Source: Salinibius halmophilus
GTDB taxonomy: Bacteria; Pseudomonadota; Gammaproteobacteria; Pseudomonadales; Natronospirillaceae
Reading direction: 5' to 3'
Assembly: GCF_003577475.1 (NCBI RefSeq)
Contig: NZ_QPEP01000002.1
Coordinates: 120,516 to 184,515, forward strand
Length of the DNA: 64,000 bases
Within the stretch, counting starts at the first letter, position 1, and every line of letters begins with the position of its first letter. The translations under genes were made by a program, and so were the position numbers. Shown here one piece after another: positions 36,522 through 49,975 of this stretch. The notes below the pieces were generated by a model. It did no database searches and was not told the DNA's origin. It was given only the letters and a program-made list of their open reading frames with translations.

Positions 36522-37052
36522 CTATTGTTCCGCCATTGATACCGTGCGTGGCCGTTCAATCCAGCCGCCCTGTCCATTCGGGACAATCTCACGTAATTCA
36601 AGTTGTGTTTCGTTTATGCCGACAACGCGGCCGTTGTTTTGACCCAAATAATTACCGCGACGAATACTGTGCACGATACCGGATGGATCTAGTACCAAGG
36701 CTTCCAGCGCGCCGCCTTCAAGGGCAATCGTACCAACCATTCTTAACGACTCTATTCGATAGTCCTCAAGTGGCTCCTTGGCACGGTTGCTGTCTGGTCG
36801 CACGCCTTGGCTGTTAATACTTTGAATGATATCTGCCACCGATTGCTTAGGCATAAAAGGTGAGCGATCTTCAAACGACTGATACTGATACGCGATTGGC
36901 TCAGGAAACTCAGGCAATGGCTTCACTGGTGGTGCACTGAGTGTCTGCACTTCTCGTGAATAAGCCTGCAAGTCTGAGATATCTGTTTCAGCACAACCAG
37001 ACAAAATACTTACTGCCGACAGGGTCAGTATAGCGGGTACTAAGCGTTTCAC
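36522..37052 (-). CDS. pilP: Type IV pilus lipoprotein PilP
   Basis: 176 residues. The lipobox is LSGC with Cys20. A disordered Pro-rich region is followed by a C-terminal beta-sandwich domain (about 85-170). PilP links the PilMNO inner-membrane complex to PilQ. It overlaps pilO by 4 bases and lies 28 bases before pilQ. Confidence 0.95.
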   Translation of the reverse strand: MKRLVPAILTLSAVSILSGCAETDISDLQAYSREVQTLSAPPVKPLPEFPEPIAYQYQSFEDRSPFMPKQSVADIIQSINSQGVRPDSNRAKEPLEDYRIESLRMVGTIALEGGALEALVLDPSGIVHSIRRGNYLGQNNGRVVGINETQLELREIVPNGQGGWIERPRTVSMAEQ

Positions 37053-37671
37053 TGTCCTGTCTCCTTATAACGGTAGGTTTTGGCTTGCATGGTAACGCGT
37101 AACTTCTCTGGTGAACTATCACCTTCGCGGGCAATACTAAAGTCGTGCAGTGTCACAATGCGGGGTTCGCGTGCGACTGCCGATATGAAGTTACCCACTT
37201 CATGATAACTACCCACCAGTTCAAGGTTGATTGGCTGCTCAAAGAACTCGTCACGCGAAACCGGCGAGCCAATGCGTTGGCTAATGAGCTCAAGGCCTGT
37301 TTGGCGGGCACTAAAACCTAGACTGCTGTTGAGCTCACTGATTTCCGATTCAGTCGGCAAGCGCTTTTTAAGCACTTCAAACTGCTCTTCTACTTGCTCT
37401 TTTTGACGCTCGTATTCTTCTAGGTTGGCTGCCTGACCAGCTTTAATGCGCAAGGTATTCTTTTTCTGCACTTCCGCGGCTTGCTCACGCTCTAGTTGCG
37501 CCTGCTTGTCGCCAATTTGGAAGTAATAGGTGGCGCCTAATACCAAGGCAACAATTAAAATCAACGCGGTAACACGCACAACCGGCGGCCATACACCAAA
37601 GTTGCCCAAATCGTTGTTTGGATCGAATTTTTTAAAGCCGGCGAAAAAATCGGCTACTGGAGACTTCGCCA

Positions 37672-37672
<1 letters not shown>
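37049..37672 (-). CDS. pilO: Type IV pilus assembly protein PilO
   Basis: 207 residues: a short cytoplasmic tail, one membrane helix (about 29-50), coiled coils and a ferredoxin-like periplasmic core. It pairs with PilN as part of the alignment complex. The ATG shares a base with the pilN stop (TAATG). Confidence 0.95.
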
Positions 37673-39376
<1,704 letters not shown>

Positions 39377-39410
39377 CATATATAAGGTCGATCCTTTTGC
39401 CAGACACCCC

Positions 39411-39416
39411 TATAAT
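39411..39416 (+). promoter_or_regulatory. Candidate mrcA promoter -10 box
   Basis: A perfect TATAAT followed by a GC-rich GGCGC, 33 bases upstream of the mrcA start. No good -35 sits at the normal distance. The same TATAATGGCGC string precedes argB at 61897. Confidence 0.4.
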
Positions 39417-39448
39417 GGCGCTAACTTTTGACTAAGGCGAATAGTTTA

Positions 39449-42864
<3,416 letters not shown>

Positions 42865-42934
42865 TCTTGTATTCGAAGCAAAAGTCCCTATCTTTGCAGA
42901 GGATCTTTTTTTTTAAAAGCTAATGGAAGCGATA

Positions 42935-43261
42935 ATGAACGAGCATATTAAGACACTGTCTGATGATAGCTTTGAGCAGGATGTATTGCAGAGCGATCGA
43001 CCTGTTCTAGTGGATTATTGGGCGCCTTGGTGTGGACCATGTAAAATGATTGCACCTGTCTTAGATGAAGTATCCGAGCAGTACGCCGACAAACTGGTGG
43101 TTGCCAAGCTCAATATTGATGAGCACCCAAACACGCCACCTAAGTATGGTATTCGTGGCATCCCAACTTTGATGATTTTTAAAGGTGGGGAAGTGGCCGC
43201 AACTAAGGTCGGCGCACTCACCAAATCACAGCTTTTAGAGTTTATAGACAGCAATCTGTAA
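42935..43261 (+). CDS. trxA: Thioredoxin 1
   Basis: 108 residues from the ATG at 42935, the usual TrxA length; GGAAG lies 6 bases upstream. The ATG at 42923 would add four residues. The active site WCGPC has Cys33 and Cys36, and the cis-Pro motif GIPTLMIF is present. General cytosolic disulfide reductase. Located upstream of rho, as in many gammaproteobacteria. Confidence 0.97.
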   Translation: MNEHIKTLSDDSFEQDVLQSDRPVLVDYWAPWCGPCKMIAPVLDEVSEQYADKLVVAKLNIDEHPNTPPKYGIRGIPTLMIFKGGEVAATKVGALTKSQLLEFIDSNL

Positions 43262-43270
43262 CAAAAAAAT

Positions 43271-43295
43271 CAAGTGCGGAACCAATCCGCACTTG
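43271..43295. terminator. Hairpin between trxA and rho
   Basis: CAAGTGCGGA (43271-43280) pairs perfectly with TCCGCACTTG (43286-43295), loop 5 bases. An A-run lies before it and no T-run after it, so on the plus strand it is not a canonical intrinsic terminator. It may instead protect the trxA 3' end or act in the rho leader. Confidence 0.55.
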
Positions 43296-43342
43296 ACTAA
43301 TCAACGTTAATAGCCAAGTATAACGATTGAACACTAAATTTA

Positions 43343-43367
43343 ATCACAACTCCTTCCTTCCTTTTTA
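43343..43367 (+). promoter_or_regulatory. C/U-rich tract in the rho leader
   Basis: Immediately before rho is a G-free pyrimidine-rich stretch (CTCCTTCCTTCC core at 43350-43361) in an otherwise unstructured leader. This is the kind of RNA Rho binds. rho is known to be autoregulated by Rho-dependent attenuation in E. coli; that this tract does it here is inference. No Shine-Dalgarno is visible before the rho ATG. Confidence 0.4.
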
Positions 43368-43392
43368 TAGGCATCTGTCCTAGACAAAAAAT

Positions 43393-44649
43393 ATGAATCT
43401 CAGTGAACTAAAGATGAAATCGATGCCTGAGCTGATCGAAGTCGCTCAGGAAATGCAAATCGACAATATAAACCGCTCGCGCCGCCAAGACCTTGTATTC
43501 ACCATTTTGAAGAAACACGCAAAAAGCGGTGAAGATATTTATGGCGATGGCGTATTAGAAATTCTTCAAGATGGCTTTGGCTTTTTGCGTTCAGCAAGCA
43601 GCTCTTACTTAGCTGGTCCAGATGACATTTATGTATCGCCAAGCCAAATTCGCCGCTTCAACTTGCGTACTGGCGACACCATTGAAGGAAAAATTCGCCC
43701 ACCAAAAGACGGCGAGCGCTACTTCGCACTTCTCAAAGTTGCCAAAATCAACCACGAGCCACTAGACAATAGCCGCAATAAGGTTTTGTTTGAAAACCTA
43801 ACGCCGCTATTCCCAGAAGATCGCTTAGTGCTTGAAGCCGGCAATGGTTCTACTGAAGATATCTCGGGCCGTATTCTCGACATGGTGGCGCCTATTGGTA
43901 AAGGCCAGCGTGGTTTGATTGTATCGCCGCCGAAGGCAGGTAAAACCTTGATGCTACAACACGTAGCTCAATCGATTACTCGCAACAACCCAGAATGTCA
44001 CCTAATGGTGCTGCTCATCGATGAGCGCCCAGAAGAAGTGACTGAGATGCAGCGCTCGGTTCGCGGCGAAGTAATTGCCTCAACGTTCGATGAACCACCA
44101 GCTCGCCACGTACAGGTGTCAGAGATGGTAATCGAAAAAGCGAAACGCTTGGTTGAGCACAAAAAAGACGTTGTTATTCTACTCGACTCTATCACTCGCT
44201 TGGCCCGCGCTTACAACACAGTGCAACCATCTTCAGGCAAGGTATTAACTGGTGGTGTTGATGCGCACGCCCTAGAGCGCCCAAAACGCTTCTTTGGTGC
44301 GGCACGTAATGTGGAAGAAGGCGGCTCGCTTTCAATTATTGCAACGGCGTTGGTTGATACCGGCTCGAAAATGGATGAAGTGATCTTTGAAGAGTTCAAA
44401 GGCACGGGTAACATGGAAATCCATCTAGACCGCAAGATCGCTGAGAAGCGCACCTTCCCAGCCATCAATATTCGCCGCTCAGGCACGCGCCGCGAAGACC
44501 GCCTCATTGATCAGGCGTCCTTGCAGCGTTTGTATATTCTGCGCAAACTTCTATCAGACATGGAAGACGTGCCAGCAATTGAGTTCTTAATCGACAAACT
44601 GAAGCAAACGAAGACCAATGATGAGTTCTTCGATAGCATGCGCGGTTAA
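43393..44649 (+). CDS. rho: Transcription termination factor Rho
   Basis: 418 residues, one shorter than E. coli Rho. N-terminal helix bundle, cold-shock-like RNA-binding domain (about 48-120, with GFGFLR and [13 protein letters not shown]), then a RecA-type ATPase with P-loop SPPKAGKT at 178-185, [11 protein letters not shown] and the secondary RNA site with GTGNM. Hexameric RNA helicase that ends untranslated transcripts. The start is secured by homology although no Shine-Dalgarno is seen. Confidence 0.98.
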   Translation: MNLSELKMKSMPELIEVAQEMQIDNINRSRRQDLVFTILKKHAKSGEDIYGDGVLEILQDGFGFLRSASSSYLAGPDDIYVSPSQIRRFNLRTGDTIEGKIRPPKDGERYFALLKVAKINHEPLDNSRNKVLFENLTPLFPEDRLVLEAGNGSTEDISGRILDMVAPIGKGQRGLIVSPPKAGKTLMLQHVAQSITRNNPECHLMVLLIDERPEEVTEMQRSVRGEVIASTFDEPPARHVQVSEMVIEKAKRLVEHKKDVVILLDSITRLARAYNTVQPSSGKVLTGGVDAHALERPKRFFGAARNVEEGGSLSIIATALVDTGSKMDEVIFEEFKGTGNMEIHLDRKIAEKRTFPAINIRRSGTRREDRLIDQASLQRLYILRKLLSDMEDVPAIEFLIDKLKQTKTNDEFFDSMRG

Positions 44650-44656
44650 CTGATTT

Positions 44657-44680
44657 AGGCGCCGACAAGGCGCCTTTTTT
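44657..44680 (+). terminator. Intrinsic terminator of rho
   Basis: AGGCGCC (44657-44663) pairs with GGCGCCT (44669-44675), with a T-run to 44680. It ends rho transcription 20 bases before the marR ATG. Confidence 0.92.
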
Positions 44681-44699
44681 AACTGAAAGTGAGTATAAA

Positions 44700-45167
44700 A
44701 TGGATCGTCAGGAAGAAGTGTTAATTGCTTTGCGCCGAATCATTCGGGCAACCGACTTACACTCCAAGCGCCTAGGCCGAAGTACGGGTTTAACTACCCC
44801 TCAGCTACTGGTTCTGCAAACGGTCAATAAAATTCCTTTTGCAACGGTAAACGAAGTGGCCAAAAGCATTTCGTTAAGCCAAGCAACCGTTTCTACCATT
44901 CTTGACCGTTTAGAAGCCAAAGGGCTAATTACCCGCCAGCGCAATGATCAAGACAAGCGCAAAGTTAACCTTATTCTTACCGAACAAGCCGAGCAAGTCG
45001 TATCTGGCGCACCGCTGCCCTTCCAAGAGGCTTTCTCTAAGCGTTTTGATCACTTAGAAGAGTGGGAGCAGCATTTCATTCTTGCAGCCCTCACCAAGGT
45101 TGCCAGCATGATGGACGCCGAAGATTTAGACGCCTCGCCATTCTTAGATGTCGGCCCGCTTAGTTAA
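44700..45167 (+). CDS. MarR-family transcriptional regulator
   Basis: 155 residues. The central winged helix-turn-helix (about 45-110) has VNEVAKSISLSQATVSTILD as recognition region and RQRNDQDKRKVNLILT as the wing with the family DxR(K) motif. MarR proteins are dimeric repressors released by small phenolics, metals or oxidants; no ligand can be named. The gene sits tightly after the rho terminator, so its promoter must overlap that region or it depends on read-through. Confidence 0.9.
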   Translation: MDRQEEVLIALRRIIRATDLHSKRLGRSTGLTTPQLLVLQTVNKIPFATVNEVAKSISLSQATVSTILDRLEAKGLITRQRNDQDKRKVNLILTEQAEQVVSGAPLPFQEAFSKRFDHLEEWEQHFILAALTKVASMMDAEDLDASPFLDVGPLS

Positions 45168-45216
45168 TACCGTCGCGGAGTAACTGAACACTTTCCAACT
45201 GCTCACTACGCAATCA

Positions 45217-45246
45217 TTGCAATTCTTGGTGCGCTTATCTTATAAA
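45217..45246 (+). promoter_or_regulatory. Candidate sigma70 promoter of the cytochrome b562-like gene
   Basis: TTGCAA (45217-45222) and TATAAA (45241-45246) with an 18-base spacer, 60 bases upstream of the ATG at 45306. Confidence 0.5.
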
Positions 45247-45305
45247 TTGTGCGTAAGGCATTTTGTCTTGATCAAACCATAATCAACAATAAGAGCGGAG
45301 CAACA

Positions 45306-45740
45306 ATGAAATCGATCGTTAGCAAAGTAGCCATAACCATGGCACTGGCATTGGCGACATCGGCACAAGCGATGGGACACGATGGGGAGTGCCATGCCGA
45401 ACTTGGCACAGCTATGGAAGATATGAAGTCGGCAATGCGCATGACTGCTTTTGAAATGCGCCAAGGCAACTTGGAGGAAGCGCGCAACCAAGTTGCCATA
45501 CTGATTGAAAAATCAGAAGAGTCTAAAACCTATCAACCGATTAAAACGCGCGAATACGAAGGCGAAGACAAAGAAGCCTTTTTAGCGAATTACCAAGAAG
45601 GCATGGATCAATTGCTAGCCTACCTAACCACCATGGATACACAACTGGCCGAGGGTGATGTGGATGAGGCGATGAAAACTTTCCGTGAAATCGATCAACA
45701 CAGCAAGCGCTCACACCGTTCGTTTAAAGACGATTGTTAA
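45306..45740 (+). CDS. Periplasmic cytochrome b562-like four-helix protein
   Basis: 144 residues from ATG 45306 (GGAG 5 bases upstream). The signal peptide ends SAQA at residue 22. The mature part is four amphipathic helices resembling E. coli cytochrome b562 in spacing and in the C-terminal helix. Candidate heme ligands are His137 in RSHRSFK (equivalent to the AYHQKYR His) and a Met at 37 or 40. Two Cys (29 and the last residue, 144) could form a disulfide tying the ends together, which E. coli b562 lacks. Electron carrier or heme protein in the periplasm; partner unknown. Confidence 0.75.
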   Translation: MKSIVSKVAITMALALATSAQAMGHDGECHAELGTAMEDMKSAMRMTAFEMRQGNLEEARNQVAILIEKSEESKTYQPIKTREYEGEDKEAFLANYQEGMDQLLAYLTTMDTQLAEGDVDEAMKTFREIDQHSKRSHRSFKDDC

Positions 45741-45750
45741 CACCTAAAGA

Positions 45751-45778
45751 TTGATATGGCAGGAGGGCGCCATATCAA
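45751..45778. terminator. Hairpin between converging b562-like and ATP-grasp genes
   Basis: TTGATATGGC (45751-45760) pairs with GCCATATCAA (45769-45778). It lies between two 3' ends, overlapping the stop codon of the minus-strand gene. There is no T-run, so its strength as a terminator is uncertain. Confidence 0.5.
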
Positions 45779-46941
45779 TCAACAATAAAGTGCGGCACAA
45801 ACCGTGAGGTGTCTTGGGTAATCGCCGAAGCATCCTCACGGATGGTTAAACCCGCCGGCTCATCGCCAACAATCCATGCTCCAATTAGCATATGCTGGCC
45901 ATCTACCACTGGTAGTGGATGCGCTTGCTGCACAATAGAGCCTTCTTCGCCGTACGGGCCAGTGCTCGAGGTCACCACTTCGCCATCTTTCAACCAGTCG
46001 ATATTTGCCCCTTCGCGTGAAAAAATCGGCTTGCGAACGTACTCACCAGACAATGACGCAGTTTTGTCATCGGCAAAATAACTTGGCAGCAGGTTCGGGT
46101 GCCCTTCGTGCTTTTGCCAAAGATAAGGCAAGATGGCTTTATTTGATAACACCGACTTCCATAGCGGCTCTAGCCACCAGACGTTTGCCGACGCTAGGTC
46201 CACTGCAGCTGGCTCTCGCAACATAAATTCCCAAGGGTAGAGCTTAAAGCATGCCTCGATGACCTCATCGTCATTATCGGTAAACAATCCCTCTTTCGAT
46301 TGACCAATGTCGTCGACATACAAGAACTTGTTGGTCAAACCTGCTTGCAGGGCGCAATCTTGCAAATATTGCACAGTACCGCGATCTTCAACCGTGTCTG
46401 GAGAGCAACACATATGCAAGCCATGGCCAGCGAACTTTTTGCGAAACGCGGCAAACTGGTTAATAAGCTTTTCTTGCAAAGAGTTAAACTGATCAGCATT
46501 TGGCGGCAGCGCTCCTCGCTCAATTTGCTGCTCTAACCACAGCCACTGAAAAAAGCCTGCCTCATATAAACTTGTTGGGGTATCGGCGTTGTACTCGAGC
46601 AACTTAGCCGGGCCATGCCCGTGATAGCTAAAATCCATGCGCCCATACAAACTAAAGCGCTGGCGCTGCCAAGACTCTTTGACCAAATCAAACGCAAAAC
46701 TTGGAATGGCAAACTTAGTTAACCATTCTTCCGACTGGACAATGTCATCGACCGCAGCCAAACACATTTGCTGTAGTTCGGCCGTTGGGTCCTCTAGGTC
46801 ATTTTCAACCTGCGCCAAACTAAACTGCCAAGCAACAGACTCATCCCAATACAAATCGCCATCAATGGTATGGAAATGAAAGCCAAATTCCCTAGCCTGC
46901 TGTTGCCAGTCAGGTCTAGGGGACATTTTATGGCGCTGCAT
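45775..46941 (-). CDS. Glutathionylspermidine synthase-like ATP-grasp enzyme (YgiC/YjfC type)
   Basis: 388 residues, the C-terminal ATP-grasp amide ligase of the GspS family without the amidase domain. Recognisable blocks are YGRMDFSYHG, LEYNADTPTSLYEAG and, near the end, IFSREGANI. The real substrates of stand-alone YgiC/YjfC proteins are not settled; they probably ligate an amine to a carboxylate of a peptide or thiol. The ATG overlaps the DUF1190 stop (TAATG). Last gene of a five-gene run with a K+ channel, DUF350 and DUF1190. Confidence 0.9.
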   Translation of the reverse strand: MQRHKMSPRPDWQQQAREFGFHFHTIDGDLYWDESVAWQFSLAQVENDLEDPTAELQQMCLAAVDDIVQSEEWLTKFAIPSFAFDLVKESWQRQRFSLYGRMDFSYHGHGPAKLLEYNADTPTSLYEAGFFQWLWLEQQIERGALPPNADQFNSLQEKLINQFAAFRKKFAGHGLHMCCSPDTVEDRGTVQYLQDCALQAGLTNKFLYVDDIGQSKEGLFTDNDDEVIEACFKLYPWEFMLREPAAVDLASANVWWLEPLWKSVLSNKAILPYLWQKHEGHPNLLPSYFADDKTASLSGEYVRKPIFSREGANIDWLKDGEVVTSSTGPYGEEGSIVQQAHPLPVVDGQHMLIGAWIVGDEPAGLTIREDASAITQDTSRFVPHFIVD

Positions 46942-47567
46942 TAACCGCCCCAGCTGCGCGAGCTACTGCTAGACGAGGAGCTACGCACCGTTGTACCAAA
47001 ACCTCCTCGGCTTACGGTCGAAGCCGTGCGAACTTTTGGTGCTTGGCGCTGATAAGCCGAGCTTGACGCTCGCACAGTTTTATCACCAAAGTTACCGAGT
47101 TTTTGCTCGTTCATACCATAGTAGGCAGGTCGACCTGACTTGGTTGACAGAAAGACAGGGGTTGATGAGTAGTAGCCGCTGCGTTTTTTCAACTTATACT
47201 CAGCGTAATCTCCGACTTCATCAATGATTTCACCCACCAGATAACCAGCGACAAATGGTGTCCAGAAGCTGCCACCTGCTTGTGGCTGACATTGACCAGC
47301 ACCGAACTCGGTTTCACAAAGGTTTTGATTGGCATAGCGTGGACCACTATCCAGTGCAGCTAACTGAGCCTCTTCATAGGCTTGCTGGCAAATATCGGCG
47401 CTATCAGGATGCTCGGCAACACATTCACTGACCGAGTTATACAAATAGGCTTCCTCACCACTGCTACCACAGCCAGACAGGGCAACCGCTGCCGCCAATG
47501 CCGATAAAGGGAACACGACTGGCTTGCGCATGGCCGCCAGGTTGACGTTTTGAGATCGTTTAGTCAT
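46941..47567 (-). CDS. DUF1190 (YgiB-like) lipoprotein
   Basis: About 208 residues from the ATG at 47567 (47579 is also possible). The lipobox-like LSGC follows a hydrophobic signal. The DUF1190 core has several Cys (SVSECVAEHP, ICQQAYEEA, NLCETEFG, QCQPQ), then a Gly-rich FWTPFVAGYLVG segment. The tail is Ser/Arg/Gly-rich, ending in a run of eight or so serines. In E. coli ygiB lies beside ygiC in the same way. Function unknown. Confidence 0.88.
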   Translation of the reverse strand: MTKRSQNVNLAAMRKPVVFPLSALAAAVALSGCGSSGEEAYLYNSVSECVAEHPDSADICQQAYEEAQLAALDSGPRYANQNLCETEFGAGQCQPQAGGSFWTPFVAGYLVGEIIDEVGDYAEYKLKKRSGYYSSTPVFLSTKSGRPAYYGMNEQKLGNFGDKTVRASSSAYQRQAPKVRTASTVSRGGFGTTVRSSSSSSSSRSWGG

Positions 47568-47572
47568 CGGCC

Positions 47573-47980
47573 TCACCATGTCATGCTTGCAGCGTTTAAG
47601 ATACCGATTGCAATAGATAAACCACCCAGGATCACACCAGCGGCCACTTCACCCTCTTCAATGCGGCGCACGATTTTTGGCAATAGAGCAAAGCGCACAA
47701 TGGCATAAGCGATCAACTGCGCTACCAAGGCAACGACGGCCCAGATAACAAAGTCGACTAGGCTGACTGAGTTAGACGCTGCACTGCCTAGGGCAATGGC
47801 AAAACCAATAAGCGTTCCCACTAGTGCAACCGCCGCGGCCACGTTGTTTTCTTTTACCAACTTCCATTCATCATGCGGTGTGATGAGAGTGTAAACAAAC
47901 TTAAAAACAAACAACGACGCCAGTGCAATGGCGAAGTATAAGGCGAATGGCCCAAGGCCATACAAAGATTCCATAATCAT
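47573..47980 (-). CDS. DUF350 (YjfL-like) membrane protein
   Basis: 135 residues from the ATG at 47980, supported by GGAG 8 bases upstream. Four predicted membrane helices arranged as two similar halves (AAVALVGTLIGFAIALGS and AAGVILGGLSIAIGILNA). Conserved partner of GspS-like ATP-grasp genes in many bacteria; function unknown. The preceding K+ channel gene ends 17 bases upstream. Confidence 0.88.
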   Translation of the reverse strand: MIMESLYGLGPFALYFAIALASLFVFKFVYTLITPHDEWKLVKENNVAAAVALVGTLIGFAIALGSAASNSVSLVDFVIWAVVALVAQLIAYAIVRFALLPKIVRRIEEGEVAAGVILGGLSIAIGILNAASMTW

Positions 47981-47997
47981 GATTGGTGCTCCTTTGG

Positions 47998-49032
47998 CTA
48001 CCACTGCCAGTTTTTAACTCGTTGGCTTGCAACGTAATAGATAATATCGCCCGGCTGAATATTGATATCCAGCGCCGGGTTAACGTTTAGTTTTCCACTG
48101 TCGCCACTGCGTACCCCTAGAATCGTTGCATTATGCTGTTTTTTCAACTGCAAAAATAACGCTTCGATTGGTTTGGCTGGCAAGTCGCTTGGGTACTGTA
48201 CAGAATATTGGGTTTCGTCGTCACCTAGGTGAATGAGCTCATAATGCAGCTCTGAGCTACCAGGATCCATTGCCGCCTTGACCAAGATTTCTACTTCCAT
48301 ATTTGGGCTTAGCTCAGCATTAGGGCAATGCAGTCGTAGCATGCGCGCGAGTTCATCGTCTTGCAGGCTTACAATTAGGTGAGCATTAGGGTTCGCTTTG
48401 GCACTATACAATGCAGCAGTGAAGGCTTGGTTATCAGATGGCATAGCAATCACAATAGTTGATGCTTTAGCCAAATTGCATTTCTGCATGTCTTCATCTG
48501 TGGTAAAACTTTTCACTTTAACAAAGGCATCCAGCACCGTTGGCAGTGGATTTTCCTCTAAAGTATCATCCACCAGCACCACTCTGCGCTGGCGATTAGC
48601 TAAAGCTTCTTCTTTGATTAGTTTGCTAAGTAGGCGCGAGCGATCCCCTTGCCACCCCAACAAAAGAATATGATTATCCATATCCACAGCGCGTTCTCCT
48701 CGCAGTCCGCGTCGCCAAAAGTCAGTAAACACCGCTGCTACACGGCCAATTAATAGGGCAAAAAGTGACAGGCCAAACGGGATGATATAAAGCATCACGA
48801 ATAGCTTGCCGCCATGCGTGACTGGCGACATATCGCCATAGCCAACGGTAGAAGCAGTCACCATTAGCCAGTAGACATAGTCGGTAAGTGGCAATAGGTC
48901 TTGCTCACCTAGCAACCAAAGGCCTATCCAGCCAACAAGCGCCCATAATAAAACCGCGAGCAAAATGACGCGGTTTGATACATTCAAAAGATGTCGCACT
49001 AGCGTGTGCTTAATCTTTTCCCACATGGGCAT
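47998..49032 (-). CDS. Potassium channel with RCK (TrkA) domains
   Basis: 344 residues. Two membrane helices flank a pore with the canonical selectivity filter TVGYGD. A cytoplasmic TrkA-N Rossmann domain follows (HILLLGWQGDRSRLL), then a TrkA-C domain (about 260-344). It should be a ligand-gated K+ channel of the MthK/Kch type. The TrkA-N glycine motif is GWQGDRS rather than the usual GxGxxG, so NAD(H) binding is doubtful. GGAGGG precedes the ATG. It sits 15 bases after the CnoX-like gene and heads the DUF350-DUF1190-ATP-grasp set. Confidence 0.92.
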   Translation of the reverse strand: MPMWEKIKHTLVRHLLNVSNRVILLAVLLWALVGWIGLWLLGEQDLLPLTDYVYWLMVTASTVGYGDMSPVTHGGKLFVMLYIIPFGLSLFALLIGRVAAVFTDFWRRGLRGERAVDMDNHILLLGWQGDRSRLLSKLIKEEALANRQRRVVLVDDTLEENPLPTVLDAFVKVKSFTTDEDMQKCNLAKASTIVIAMPSDNQAFTAALYSAKANPNAHLIVSLQDDELARMLRLHCPNAELSPNMEVEILVKAAMDPGSSELHYELIHLGDDETQYSVQYPSDLPAKPIEALFLQLKKQHNATILGVRSGDSGKLNVNPALDINIQPGDIIYYVASQRVKNWQW

Positions 49033-49047
49033 CGCTGCCCTCCTTGC

Positions 49048-49890
49048 TTAATACATCAGCGTAAATAGCTGTCGTTGATATTGCGTAACCAGACTCTTAT
49101 CTTTACAACTTTTAAAGATATCTAGCAATACCGGACGCAGTTCAGTTGCCGCTCGATCACGTTTGATACCAGCTAGCAAAACCTGCATGGCTTCTTCGTA
49201 GCGATTTGCTTCGTTTAACACAAGCGCCAAAGACTTGCAGTTCTCTGGCGATGGGTCCGCCTCGAACTGGCGGCGCATTTCGTCAACTTCAGGTAAATCC
49301 GCCTGCGCACTCGCTAGCTCAATTTCGGCAGCCAACGCTTGAATAATATCGTCGCTAGCAACGCCTGCATCCAAGCTCGACAGTACTTTTTGCGCTTCAT
49401 CCAAACGATGTAGTTCAATTAAGCAACGCAAAATATTGGCGGCAATTTCCACCGAGCGAGGCTCATCGCTCCATGCTACCTGCAAGATATCCAATGCTTG
49501 CGTGTAGGACTCTTGCTCAATCAGGGCGCGGGCTTGATCAAGCGGCGTTGGCCCTTTGCTGATATGACGATCAAGCAATTGAGTAATGGCTGGCTCAGGC
49601 TGTGGGCCCTCAAGCGAATCTAGCGGTTGCCCATCTTTCACCACCAGCGTGGTTGGTAGTGCGCGCAAACCAACGCTTTGTGCCAACATTTGTTCTTGCT
49701 CTACGTTCACGACGGCCAACGCAGTGCCACCGGCATAGTCTTGGATCGTGGTTTGCAACTGTTGTAAAAATTGCTCACTTTCTGGAACCGAAGGCGCCCA
49801 GAACACTACAACAATCGGGCGCTCGGTTGAGGCAGTCATTACATCGTTCTGAAAGCTTTCTGCCGTCACATTTTTTATTTCTGTTGCCAT
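49048..49890 (-). CDS. CnoX/YbbN-like thioredoxin-fold co-chaperone
   Basis: 280 residues. An N-terminal thioredoxin-like domain (about 1-110) is followed by TPR repeats (about 115-280). E. coli CnoX protects unfolded proteins from oxidation and passes them to GroEL and DnaK. The active-site region here reads WAPSVPESE and the position of the redox Cys63 of E. coli (LDCD) reads VNVEQ, so neither redox cysteine is present. A pure holdase role is more likely. First gene of the run with the K+ channel. Confidence 0.88.
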   Translation of the reverse strand: MATEIKNVTAESFQNDVMTASTERPIVVVFWAPSVPESEQFLQQLQTTIQDYAGGTALAVVNVEQEQMLAQSVGLRALPTTLVVKDGQPLDSLEGPQPEPAITQLLDRHISKGPTPLDQARALIEQESYTQALDILQVAWSDEPRSVEIAANILRCLIELHRLDEAQKVLSSLDAGVASDDIIQALAAEIELASAQADLPEVDEMRRQFEADPSPENCKSLALVLNEANRYEEAMQVLLAGIKRDRAATELRPVLLDIFKSCKDKSLVTQYQRQLFTLMY

Positions 49891-49975
49891 AAAACCATCT
49901 CGAGTTGTTTCGTTTACTCTAACATGGTGGCAAGTTAATGGCGCTTCAACCAGCCAATTTGGTAATTAAGCGTTT

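Noticed and set aside
46941-47000. Run of serine codons resembling a microsatellite
   Set aside because: It encodes the Ser-rich tail usual for DUF1190 proteins; slippage is possible but nothing shows it here.
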